In this document: piece by piece, positions 18,484-27,000 of the stretch
Layout of the letters: each line of letters begins with the position of its first letter
Numbering within the stretch: position 1 is the first letter of the stretch
NCBI RefSeq assembly: GCF_000069785.1
Contig: NC_010528.1
Location: 620,001-684,000 of the forward strand
Direction of reading: 5' to 3'
DNA length: 64,000 bases
From: Cupriavidus taiwanensis LMG 19424
Lineage (GTDB): Bacteria; Pseudomonadota; Gammaproteobacteria; Burkholderiales; Burkholderiaceae
Notes under the pieces: generated by a model
Database searches by the model: none
What the model was told of the DNA's origin: nothing
The model's input: the letters and a program-made list of their open reading frames with translations, nothing else
Program-made: the position numbers and the translations under genes

Positions 18484-20043
18484 ATGGCCACTTGCATAAA
18501 CAAGGTGACGGTCCTGCGCGCGATTGCCGTGATGATGAGCGCTGCCATCGCGGTGCTCCTGTCGGCCTGTTCATCGGGAAAGCCCATGTCCAACTATCAC
18601 CGAGATCCGTCGCCGTATCCACTTGCTGCGCGCACACCCGCGAGCGGCCCGAACGCGCCGGCCGCGTATGTACTTGGGGTGCAGTGGATGAATCCGCTGA
18701 TGTGGAAGGACTACCCGACCCATTGGAACCTGTTGTGGGCGCAGGGGCTGGCGGATCGCAATCCGTCCGATACGGACAGCCCGCATCTGAAGCTCGGCGA
18801 CGCGCCGGGGTTGCTCGTCGGCGGGGTCAATCCGGTCTGGAAGGATGACAATCCCAATCCGGTCTATTGGAAAGCCCTTAATGCCCTGATCCGTGAACCG
18901 CTCTATCCACTGGGCTATCACACGGCGGTCAACGGGAATTACTTCTATTCAATCCGGAACGGCACGCGACGGCCGGACTTTGCCGACATCAGGGTGTTCG
19001 CCGGCATCCCGCGAGCATGGATCAATACACCGACCTATATCAAGGAGTCGGATCGGTATCTGAACGGCCGTGACGAACTCGCTCAACATATTGAACTTGG
19101 CATGCCGGCCCCCTCAATGTTGGCGGAGAACGAGGAACACGCCGAGGCGCGCATGAATGACCTCTTCGTCAAGGTCTACAACTATCGAAGCGGGCTGGAG
19201 CGAGGGTTGCCAAGCGATTCCGACTTGGTAATCGGCCTGCCCACCTTCACGCTTAACGCAGCACGCCGGCTGTTCTTCATGGAGATCTATGGCGCAGCTG
19301 AGGCAATGGATCTGGAGGCTTTTCCCGAACCGAAGCTGGCCAATGTCACGGTGATGGCTGGCGCGGAAACGGTGGGCTTCCATGACCTTCAGGCGGCGAT
19401 TGCCTACCTGAACGCCAACCCGAAGAAGACGGTATGGGTGTACACCATGGACGCGCCCAACTACCCGAAGGGCGAGCAGACCAACGAAAACTCGGTGCTG
19501 CTGATCCTGGGGCATCCCAGCGCGGACTGGGGCTATGCGCCGCTGGCGGCGTTGTACACCCCGCAGCAGCACGAGGGCGGCATCGGGGCGAAGGCCGCTG
19601 CCCCTGGCGGCGCGTGGCAGGGCCTGTTGCAAGCCGTGCAAGCGCAGGCGCCGCAGGCCCATCCCGTTGACCGGGTGTACCACGACATGGACCGGCGCGC
19701 ACCCAATGTGAATACGGCGCTCGCGCCGCTGCGCGCGGCGGTGCATCAGCAGTGGCCGGACCTGGACCACCTGAAAGACTTCCGCAGCGTCTCCGAACAT
19801 ATGGTGGGCCCGGCTCGCTCGGCCAGCGCGGGACTGAACATTGCCTACGCGGTCGCATATGCGGACCAGACCGGGCATAGCGCAGTCGTCACCAGCGTGG
19901 CGGATCCCAACGATGCGTGGACGGTGCTGGTGGCGCCACCGGAAGGCTGGACCAGGCGCGAACCGCCCAAGGAATGGCCGCGGGCGCGGGGCAGGACGAC
20001 TGCCTATTACCCGTGGTTCGGCAAGCAGACGGCTGCACGTTAA
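18484..20043 (+). CDS. Intact T6SS-linked lipoprotein, second copy (candidate Tle3 immunity or Tla3-like adaptor)
   Basis: A 519-residue protein with an N-terminal hydrophobic signal and lipobox LLSAC (Cys29); the residues after the Cys are SSGKP, so outer-membrane sorting is likely. Mature-part motifs include YVLGVQWMNPLMWKDYPTHW, FPEPKLANVTVMAGAETVGF and, near the end, DRVYHDMDRRAPNVNTAL. The last of these and the final VLVAPPEGW are what suggest a distant DUF2875/Tla3 relation (recalled, not searched). It starts 3 bases after the end of copy 1. Its place directly after a Tle3-like lipase supports an immunity or adaptor role. The export signal favours immunity, because the family of lipases acts in the periplasm. 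Confidence 0.7.
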   Translation: MATCINKVTVLRAIAVMMSAAIAVLLSACSSGKPMSNYHRDPSPYPLAARTPASGPNAPAAYVLGVQWMNPLMWKDYPTHWNLLWAQGLADRNPSDTDSPHLKLGDAPGLLVGGVNPVWKDDNPNPVYWKALNALIREPLYPLGYHTAVNGNYFYSIRNGTRRPDFADIRVFAGIPRAWINTPTYIKESDRYLNGRDELAQHIELGMPAPSMLAENEEHAEARMNDLFVKVYNYRSGLERGLPSDSDLVIGLPTFTLNAARRLFFMEIYGAAEAMDLEAFPEPKLANVTVMAGAETVGFHDLQAAIAYLNANPKKTVWVYTMDAPNYPKGEQTNENSVLLILGHPSADWGYAPLAALYTPQQHEGGIGAKAAAPGGAWQGLLQAVQAQAPQAHPVDRVYHDMDRRAPNVNTALAPLRAAVHQQWPDLDHLKDFRSVSEHMVGPARSASAGLNIAYAVAYADQTGHSAVVTSVADPNDAWTVLVAPPEGWTRREPPKEWPRARGRTTAYYPWFGKQTAAR

Positions 20044-20110
20044 GCACATGGACGTATGGTCGTCAAATGAACGCTCGTGCCAAAGACCACCAACAAGGAG
20101 AAGCTCTGCC

Positions 20111-20530
20111 ATGATGAATCCCATTCGGCTCACTACGGTCGTTCTCGCTGCGACGACCTGCCTGCTTTCTGCCCGTGCCAGGGCAGATATCACACCCGGG
20201 CAACTGACTGAACTGCAAAGCCAGGCAGCGATGCAACAGGCGGCGGCGATGGCCACCATGCTTGCCATGATCGAAGGGTGTGCCCAGACCTATCCAGCGC
20301 TGCGTGCGGACGTCCACGGCGCCTATGTCGACTTCGGCGTGGATCGAGAGGAGGACAGGCTTTCCAAGGCGATCGGCGCGTGCGTGGATAAAGCCAGCGC
20401 ACCGAAAGAAAGTGAATGCCATGGTCTGATTCGGCTGGCCAGGCCACCACAGAGCTATAGCGACCTGAAAGCCTTCTTTGATGCGGCAAGCCCGACCTCG
20501 GCCGGGAAGATGATTGCGTCATGCAAATGA
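20111..20530 (+). CDS. Small exported protein of unknown function with four cysteines
   Basis: A 139-residue protein with a clear signal peptide (MMNPIRLTTVVLAATTCLLS, cleavage expected after ARARA at about 25). The mature part of about 115 residues has four Cys (57, 91, 103, 138), which could form two disulfides in the periplasm. I do not recognise the family. AAGGAG precedes the ATG at good spacing. It lies between the duplicated lipoprotein genes and the PAAR gene, inside the effector cassette, so it may be an immunity protein, a second partner of the lipase, or a periplasmic T6SS accessory. A frame running further upstream is open but lacks family-like sequence. Confidence 0.75.
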   Translation: MMNPIRLTTVVLAATTCLLSARARADITPGQLTELQSQAAMQQAAAMATMLAMIEGCAQTYPALRADVHGAYVDFGVDREEDRLSKAIGACVDKASAPKESECHGLIRLARPPQSYSDLKAFFDAASPTSAGKMIASCK

Positions 20531-20600
20531 TTACGCTGCAGGCGAAGTTCGCGCCTGCCATTGCGGTCAGTACGTCCATTACCTGGGAGCAAGGAAATCC

Positions 20601-20861
20601 ATGGCAAATTCCATTGTTGTGGTTGGCGATGGCCACACGCATGGTGGCTTCGTGCTGGCTGGCTCGCCCAGCCGCAAGATCAATGGTCGCCCCATGGCAT
20701 GCATGGGGGACGCCGTCAGTTGTCCCTTGCACGGGATCAGCCGGATTTCGCAGGTAAGGGGACTGTACAAGGTTGATGGCGTGCCGGGTGCGGCCAGCGG
20801 TGATGCGACGGAATGCGGCGCAGTGCTGATGGGCTCGGTGTCCGCGCGGGTAGGCACATGA
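20601..20861 (+). CDS. PAAR-repeat spike-tip protein
   Basis: An 86-residue single-domain PAAR protein. GDGHTHGGFVLAGSP, CMGDAVSCPLHGIS and ATECGAVLMGS hold the His/Cys ligands that bind zinc at the tip of the cone. PAAR proteins cap VgrG and sharpen or load the spike. An AAGGAAA ribosome site lies directly upstream. Its stop overlaps the tssJ start (ATGA), tying the effector cassette to the structural genes that follow. No extra effector domain is fused. Confidence 0.92.
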   Translation: MANSIVVVGDGHTHGGFVLAGSPSRKINGRPMACMGDAVSCPLHGISRISQVRGLYKVDGVPGAASGDATECGAVLMGSVSARVGT

Positions 20862-21397
20862 ATCGCAAGGCGTTTCTGACAGGGAACAGGACGGCGAGAT
20901 CCATGTTGCTGCTCGGCCCGATCGCGGTATTGGTCCTCAGCTCGGCATGTTCCAGCGTGCCCGCGCAGCGCGAGCAGATGAAGCTGGATCTGGCCGTGAC
21001 CGCCAGGGACACCGTCAACCCTGATGACAAGGGCAGGCCGTCGCCGGTCCTGGTTCGCGTTTATGAACTCAAGACCGCCAGCGCCTTTGAAAATGCGGAC
21101 TACTACTCGCTGGAAAACGCGGACAAGACACTGCTGACGCAGGATCTGTTGGCACGCGACGAATTCATCCTTCGTCCCGGCGAGTCGCGTGAGATCGAGC
21201 GCAAGCTGAATGCGGATACGCAGGCCATCGGTTTCCTGGTCGGGTACAGGGAGCTGGGCAAGGCCACCTGGAGATCCGTCTACAAACTGCCGCCAGCCCC
21301 GGAGGCTGCGTGGTATCGCATGGCAATGCCGGCACGCAAGGTCAAGCTGCAAGTCTCGTTGGACCAGCAGACCACTACCATTTCCAAACCTGATTGA
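20858..21397 (+). CDS. tssJ: T6SS outer-membrane lipoprotein TssJ
   Basis: A 179-residue lipoprotein whose hydrophobic signal ends LVLSSAC, followed by SSVPA. The mature part begins MKLDLAVTARDTVNPDDKGRP and has VRVYELKTASAFENADYY and a LGKATWRSVYKLPP strand, all typical of TssJ/SciN. TssJ anchors the TssL-TssM membrane complex to the outer membrane. It overlaps the PAAR stop by 4 bases and precedes tssK by 4 bases. The length is normal. Confidence 0.93.
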   Translation: MNRKAFLTGNRTARSMLLLGPIAVLVLSSACSSVPAQREQMKLDLAVTARDTVNPDDKGRPSPVLVRVYELKTASAFENADYYSLENADKTLLTQDLLARDEFILRPGESREIERKLNADTQAIGFLVGYRELGKATWRSVYKLPPAPEAAWYRMAMPARKVKLQVSLDQQTTTISKPD

Positions 21398-21401
21398 ATC
21401 C

Positions 21402-22745
21402 ATGAGCTGGTACAACAAGGTCGTCTGGAGCGAAGGCTTGTTCCTGCGCCCGCAACTCTTTCAGCAACAGGAGCGCTATCTGGAACACTACGCACACAAG
21501 CGTAGCGCCGCGCTGAGCCCGTTCTTCTGGGGCTTTCACCATTTCTCGATCGATGCCGAAGCGCTCTCGCTCGGCAAGCTGGTGGTAGCAAGCGCCGCGG
21601 GGATTTTCCAGGACGGCACGCCCTTTGATGCCCCTGCTCACACGGCAGTGCCGGCACCCCTTGCGCTGCTGCCCGAGCACCTGAATCAGATCATCTATCT
21701 TGCGGTGCCGATTCGCACGCCAAATGCGGAAGAGATGAGTTTCGGGGATGCCAGGGACTCCTTGGCGCGTTACCGTGCCTTTGAGCACGAGCTGCTGGAT
21801 GCCAATTCGATCGCACAGGGACCGAAACTGGTGCAGTTGGCAGACTTGCGTCTTCGGCTATTGCCGGAGAGAGAGCTTTCCGAATCCTGGCTTGGCCTGC
21901 CGTTGACAAGCGTGGCAGAAATTCGCGCCGATGGCAGTGCCAGACTGGATGCGGCACTGATTCCGCCGGTCAATGTCTACGCCGCCAGCGCATTGCTTCA
22001 GGCGTGGCTTACCGAGATCCACGGCCTCGTGCATCTCAGGGCCGATGCGATGGCGGAGCGTCTGTCTGCTGCCTCAATGCGGGGCGGGGATGCCGCCGAG
22101 GTATCGGAATACCTGATTCTCCAATTGCTGAACCGGTATGAGCCGATTCTGACCCACTTGCTGCATGCCAAGGCCGCGTCGCCAGAGGCGTTGTACATGC
22201 ACCTGGCGGCGTTGTCCGGGGAACTGTCGACGTTCGTGCGCACCCAGACCCGTCGGCCTGCGGGGCATGCTGCCTATCGGCACGATGCCCCGCATCTTTG
22301 CCTCAAGCCATTGGTAGATGACCTGCGCTTCCTGCTCAATGTGGTGCTGGAGCGCGCCGCGCAGCGGATTGACATCACGGAGCAGTCTCACGGGATTCGG
22401 CTGGCAGTGCTGGATCCGAGCGAGATCAGCCGCTTCCCGACTTTTGTGCTGGCAGTCGCCGCGCAGATTCCCGCGGATCTGTTGCAGCAGCAGTTCCCGG
22501 CCCAGACCAAGGTGGGGCCATCCGGGCGCCTGGCGGAACTGGTTCGCTCCCATCTTCCTGGCATTCCGCTGCAGCCCCTGCCGGTGCCGCCCCGTCAGAT
22601 TCCGTTCCATGCTGGTCATGTCTATTTTGAGCTGTCGCAGCAGCATCCCCTCTGGGATCAGGTGGCGCAGTACGGCGGGCTGGCGCTGCACGTGGCGGGG
22701 ACCTTTCCTGAATTGCGCATGGAACTGTGGGGAGTGCGGCAATGA
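21402..22745 (+). CDS. tssK: T6SS baseplate-membrane linker TssK
   Basis: A 447-residue TssK starting MSWYNKVVWSEGLFLRPQLF, the diagnostic N-terminus (W.EG.FL.PQHFQ type), followed by LSPFFWGFHHFSIDAEAL and, later, FYFELSQQHPLWDQ-like sequence near the C-terminus. TssK trimers connect the TssEFG wedges to the cytoplasmic parts of TssL and TssM. The ATG lies 4 bases after the tssJ stop; the stop overlaps tssL. The call is safe. Confidence 0.96.
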   Translation: MSWYNKVVWSEGLFLRPQLFQQQERYLEHYAHKRSAALSPFFWGFHHFSIDAEALSLGKLVVASAAGIFQDGTPFDAPAHTAVPAPLALLPEHLNQIIYLAVPIRTPNAEEMSFGDARDSLARYRAFEHELLDANSIAQGPKLVQLADLRLRLLPERELSESWLGLPLTSVAEIRADGSARLDAALIPPVNVYAASALLQAWLTEIHGLVHLRADAMAERLSAASMRGGDAAEVSEYLILQLLNRYEPILTHLLHAKAASPEALYMHLAALSGELSTFVRTQTRRPAGHAAYRHDAPHLCLKPLVDDLRFLLNVVLERAAQRIDITEQSHGIRLAVLDPSEISRFPTFVLAVAAQIPADLLQQQFPAQTKVGPSGRLAELVRSHLPGIPLQPLPVPPRQIPFHAGHVYFELSQQHPLWDQVAQYGGLALHVAGTFPELRMELWGVRQ

Positions 22746-24019
22746 GCCAGCCACTTGTGTCGAGTGACCTTCCGCTGGAACAGCAGGCAGCCCCGCATGC
22801 CAGAGCGAAAGACCACGCAAGCCCGCGCGCCGCGGCGGGGGCCGTCCATCAGGACGGCGCCCGAAGGGATGTTGAGCATCGGGTTGATGAGATCCGCAGC
22901 AAGGCAAATCCGTTGCTCGCCGCGGCTCGGCCGCTATTGCGGGCTCTGGCCGACATGCCGGCCTCGCTGCGACAGGACGAGGTGGCTGCGCTGAAGCGCA
23001 TCCTGGTGCGGGAAGCGAAGGACTTTCAGTCGCTCTGCGATCGCGCCAATATTCGGCGCGAGCACGTTCTGGCTGCGCAGTACTGCCTGTGCACAGCACT
23101 GGATGAAGCGGCCAACGGCATGTCCTGGGGGCGGCATACCTGGGCGACCAATAGCTTGCTGATCCAGCTGCACGGCGAGAACGATGGCGGCGAGAAGGTG
23201 TTCCTGTTGTTGGGGAGGTTGCTGACATCCCAGTCGGAGAACATCGATGTGATCGAGGTGATCTATCACATCCTCTCGCTCGGTTTTCTCGGCCGGTATG
23301 CCGGCCACGCCGATGGTCACCGGCAACTCGACGCGATCCGGCAACGCCTGCTGCACTTGATCAGCGGAACGCGTGAAAGCGTACCGCGGGACCTGTCACC
23401 GCACTGGCGGGGCGCAGACGCGGGGCGGCTGAGGCTGCTGCGTACGGTCCCGGTGTGGGTCACGGTGTCGGTGCTGGCACTGGCAGTCTTTGGCCTGTTC
23501 GCCTGGTACAAGTACCAGCTGTTGTTCCGCACCCACGACCTCGAACAGCAGATCCTCGCCATTGGCAAGGCAACGCCACCGGAGCCGCCCAGGGCGCTGC
23601 GCCTCGCCGAGTTGCTGAGGGACGAGATTGCGCGTGGGGTTGTCAGCGTGCAGGAGGATGCGACGCGCAGCGCCATCACGTTCCGCGGGGATGACATGTT
23701 CGGCCGCGGCCGCGCGGACGTCAGCGAGAAGATCCTGCCGTTGCTGGACAAGGTTGCGGCAGAGGTCAGCAAGGTAACCGGCAAGGTGACCGTGATCGGG
23801 CACACCGACAACGTTCCCATCAAGACGGCGAAGTATCCCTCGAACCAGGCGCTGTCGGAAGAGCGTGCGGCGACCGTGGCCGAGTACCTGGCCAGCAAGG
23901 GCGTCGCAAAGAACCGGCTCGAAGCGATTGGCAAGGGGGATTCGCAGCCGCTTGCCGATAACAAGGCGCCAGTCGGCCGGGCAAGGAATCGCCGGGTCGA
24001 GATCGTTGTCACGCAGTAA
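22742..24019 (+). CDS. tssL: T6SS inner-membrane protein TssL with OmpA-like domain
   Basis: A 425-residue DotU-type protein. After a charged N-terminal region, the DotU domain (NPLLAAARPLLRALADMP through LGFLGRYAG) covers roughly residues 55-205. One transmembrane segment follows (VPVWVTVSVLALAVFGLFAW, about 236-255). The periplasmic C-terminus is an OmpA-like peptidoglycan-binding domain (VIGHTDNVPIKTAKYPSNQA, then RARNRRVEIVV). The fused OmpA domain anchors the complex to the cell wall. The ATG overlaps the tssK stop by 4 bases. Confidence 0.96.
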   Translation: MSQPLVSSDLPLEQQAAPHARAKDHASPRAAAGAVHQDGARRDVEHRVDEIRSKANPLLAAARPLLRALADMPASLRQDEVAALKRILVREAKDFQSLCDRANIRREHVLAAQYCLCTALDEAANGMSWGRHTWATNSLLIQLHGENDGGEKVFLLLGRLLTSQSENIDVIEVIYHILSLGFLGRYAGHADGHRQLDAIRQRLLHLISGTRESVPRDLSPHWRGADAGRLRLLRTVPVWVTVSVLALAVFGLFAWYKYQLLFRTHDLEQQILAIGKATPPEPPRALRLAELLRDEIARGVVSVQEDATRSAITFRGDDMFGRGRADVSEKILPLLDKVAAEVSKVTGKVTVIGHTDNVPIKTAKYPSNQALSEERAATVAEYLASKGVAKNRLEAIGKGDSQPLADNKAPVGRARNRRVEIVVTQ

Positions 24020-24031
24020 TCGGGGTCAGGC

Positions 24032-27000
24032 ATGGAATTTCTGAAACGAGTTGGCGCAGTGCTGTTCTCCCGGCACACACTGGCCTTCATTGCCGTGCTC
24101 GTGGTCGCGGCAGCCATCTGGTTTATCGGGCCGCTGCTTGGCTTCAATGGCATGCGTCCGCTTGCGGGCACCGGAGCGCGTGCAGCGCTCATCGTGCTGT
24201 TGCTCGCGCTGGCGCTGTTCTGGCTGCTTGGCTGGCCGGTATCCACCATCGGTGCTGCTGCCCTGTGCCTGCTGATCTGGCATGCGGGTTCGTTACTGGC
24301 CATTGGCACCATGCATCCGCTGGAACCGGCTTCCGTCCGTATCCTGCTGATCGCGGCGATTGTGTTTGTGTTCGCCGCATACCTGTTGTACCTGCTTTGG
24401 CAGCGTGCGCGCACGGACAAGACCTTTGTCGAGAGTCTGCTGAACTTTGGCAGCAAGCGGCAGGAAGTGGTGGCCAAGGAAGACATTGCCAGGCTGAACG
24501 CGGCGGTCCAGACTGCGCTGCGGCAGCTCAAGAGCATGCGCACCGGCAGCAGGGTGGCTCGCCTCTTCGAGGGCCGACGCTATCTCTACGAGTTGCCCTG
24601 GTACATGATGGTTGGCGTGCCGGGAGCCGGCAAGACGACGGCGTTGCTGAACGCCGGGCTGCAATTCCCCATCGCCGAGCAGATGAGTGCGGCGGCGCGC
24701 GCGCGGCATGGTACCGAGCAGACGAACTGGTGGTTCACCAATGAGGCGGTGCTGATCGACACGGCCGGCCGCTACACCGCGCAGGAATCGGGTTCGGCGA
24801 CCGACCCGGCTGAATGGAGAGGCTTCCTTGGCCTGCTTCGCAAGTACCGCGCCAGGGCCCCGATCAATGGCGCGCTGGTGACGATCAGCGTGGAGGACCT
24901 GCTTCGACACTCCAGCGAGCAGCGTGTGGTGGAAGCGGCAAGCATCCGGGCACGCCTGGCCGAACTGCGCGAAGCGTTGGGCATCCAGTTTCCCATCTAC
25001 GTGCTGGTGACCAAGCTCGACCAGCTTGCGGGCTTCGCTGATTACTTCCAGTACCTGACCAGCGAAGGACGAGCCCAGCCTTGGGGCTTTACCTTGCCAG
25101 CCATGGCGAGGCGGCGGCCGGGACAGCCGGCCGTTGATCCTTGGGCGCTGTGCCGTGAGGAGATGCGATCTCTGGTGACGCGATTGGAGGCAGGGCTGGA
25201 CGGGCGGCTGTATGAGGAATTTGATCTGACCCGGCGCAAGGCACTCTACGCCCTGAGTGATGAGCTTGCGAGCGTGACGGAGCCGCTGGTCGCTATGCTG
25301 GAACAGATATTCCTGGACTCGCGGTATGACGACACTGAGCGCAGCGCCATGCTGCGCGGCGTGTACTTTACCAGCGCCGCGCAAACCGGCGCAGCAGTGG
25401 TAGCGGATGCCGGCACCGTCATCAGGCAGGTGCGTGGCATCGCGCCTTCCGATACCGGGGCTGCCGGCGCCGCCACGGATCCGGCCACCGGCAACCGCAG
25501 CTACTTCCTGCAGGACGTCTTCAAGCGCATCATCGTGCCCGAAGCTCATCTGGTGAAGCCAAACCTGCGCTGGGAGTTCCGCTTCCGCCTGCTGCGGCTG
25601 CTCGGGCATGTGCTGGCACTGGTGATCTTCCTGTGGCTGGCCGGGTCGCTGTATGCCAGCTTTGGCCATAACCGCAGCTATCTGGATCAGGTGCAGGACA
25701 AAGCCAAGGCGCTGGCAGCGACCGTGACGTCCTTCTACAAGAAGCCGGCACCGGAAGCCATGCCCGAAGTGCTGGCGGCCGCGCGCGACCTGCCTGCCTA
25801 TGCCGGACTGGACCTGGCCGATCCGTCTGTCGACTGGCGTTATGGCCTGTACAGCGTGCCGCCGGTGCTGGACGCCGCGATCCTGACCCATGCCCGGCTG
25901 CAGGACAATCTGCTGGTGCCGTACCTGGTGCGGCGGGTCGAGTCGGTGCTGTCGGCTGCGGTCAACCAGCGCGACGCCAAGGCGACCTACGATACCCTGC
26001 GGGTCTACCTGATGCTGCACGACGCGGGCAAGTTCAATGCGTCCGACGTGCGTAGCTGGGTGCAGAGCGATTGGGCCACGGGAAGCGGGGCGGACGCTTT
26101 CGGTGGCAGGGTGGCGGTACTGGAGCACCTGGACAGCCTGCTGGACGGCAAGCGTCCGGTCCAGTCACCGTACGCCAGGAACGAGGCGTTGATCCGCTCG
26201 GCGCGCGATTTCCTGGATGGCAACACTTCGACGGAGCGCGTGTACGAACGTGCCAAGGCAGCCATGACCGAGGAGGCGCCACAGGATTTCACGCTGGTGC
26301 GCGCGGTCGGTCCCCAGGCCGGCACGGTCTTCACCCGCGCCAGCGGTGAGCCGCTGGAGCGCGGCATCCCCGGCCTTTTCACCTACGCCGGCTACCATGA
26401 CGTGTTTAATGCCCGCCTGCCAGAGTTCGTTGCCAGAGCCCGGGCCATGGACGCGTGGGTGATGGGGCGTGCAGAGGGGCGCGAGGCTCAAAAAAAAACG
26501 GTTGACGGTGCCGTCGGCAGGCTTGCGGGCAACGATCCGCTCACGCGCGAGATTCGCCGTCTCTACCTGAACGAGTATGCCCAACATTGGGAAAAGTTCC
26601 TCGGTGACATCCGGACGGTGACGGGCAATAACCTGGCGTTTGATCTGGAGATCCTGCGTAATTTTGCCGCGCCGGATTCCCCGCTTGCACGGCTGGGGCG
26701 GGCGGCGGTGCAGGAGACCACGCTCAGCCGCCAGGTCGAGCCCGAAGACAAGTCTCTTGCGGAGAAGGCGCTGTCGGCGTTGGACAAGAAGACCGGCAAG
26801 GCCAGTGCACTGAGCGTGCGCGCCGAGGCCCGCCAGGAACGTGAACTGGTCGACAACCGCTTCGCCGCGCTGCGCGAAGTGGTGACCGGCCAGGCTGACC
26901 TGTCGGCGCCGGACGCGCCGGCTGCCGCCGGTAAGCCGCAACTGGATGGAATCGCCGGCATGGTCAACGCTTACTACACCAGCCTGGTCGTCGCCAACAA

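Larger units (their letters stand above)
16914..20043 (+). repeat. Tandem duplication of a gene of about 1.56 kb
   Basis: Two head-to-tail copies, 16914-18480 and 18484-20043, separated by three bases. They are nearly identical from the lipobox (about 16990 and 18550) to about residue 180, and again from about residue 240 to the end. The first 25 codons and a central block of about 60 codons differ markedly. In protein terms the block around DRYMNGRDRLAEQIDWG in copy 1 corresponds to DRYLNGRDELAQHIELG in copy 2. This conserved-variable-conserved pattern points to duplication with diversifying selection or later gene conversion of the flanks. Confidence 0.9.
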
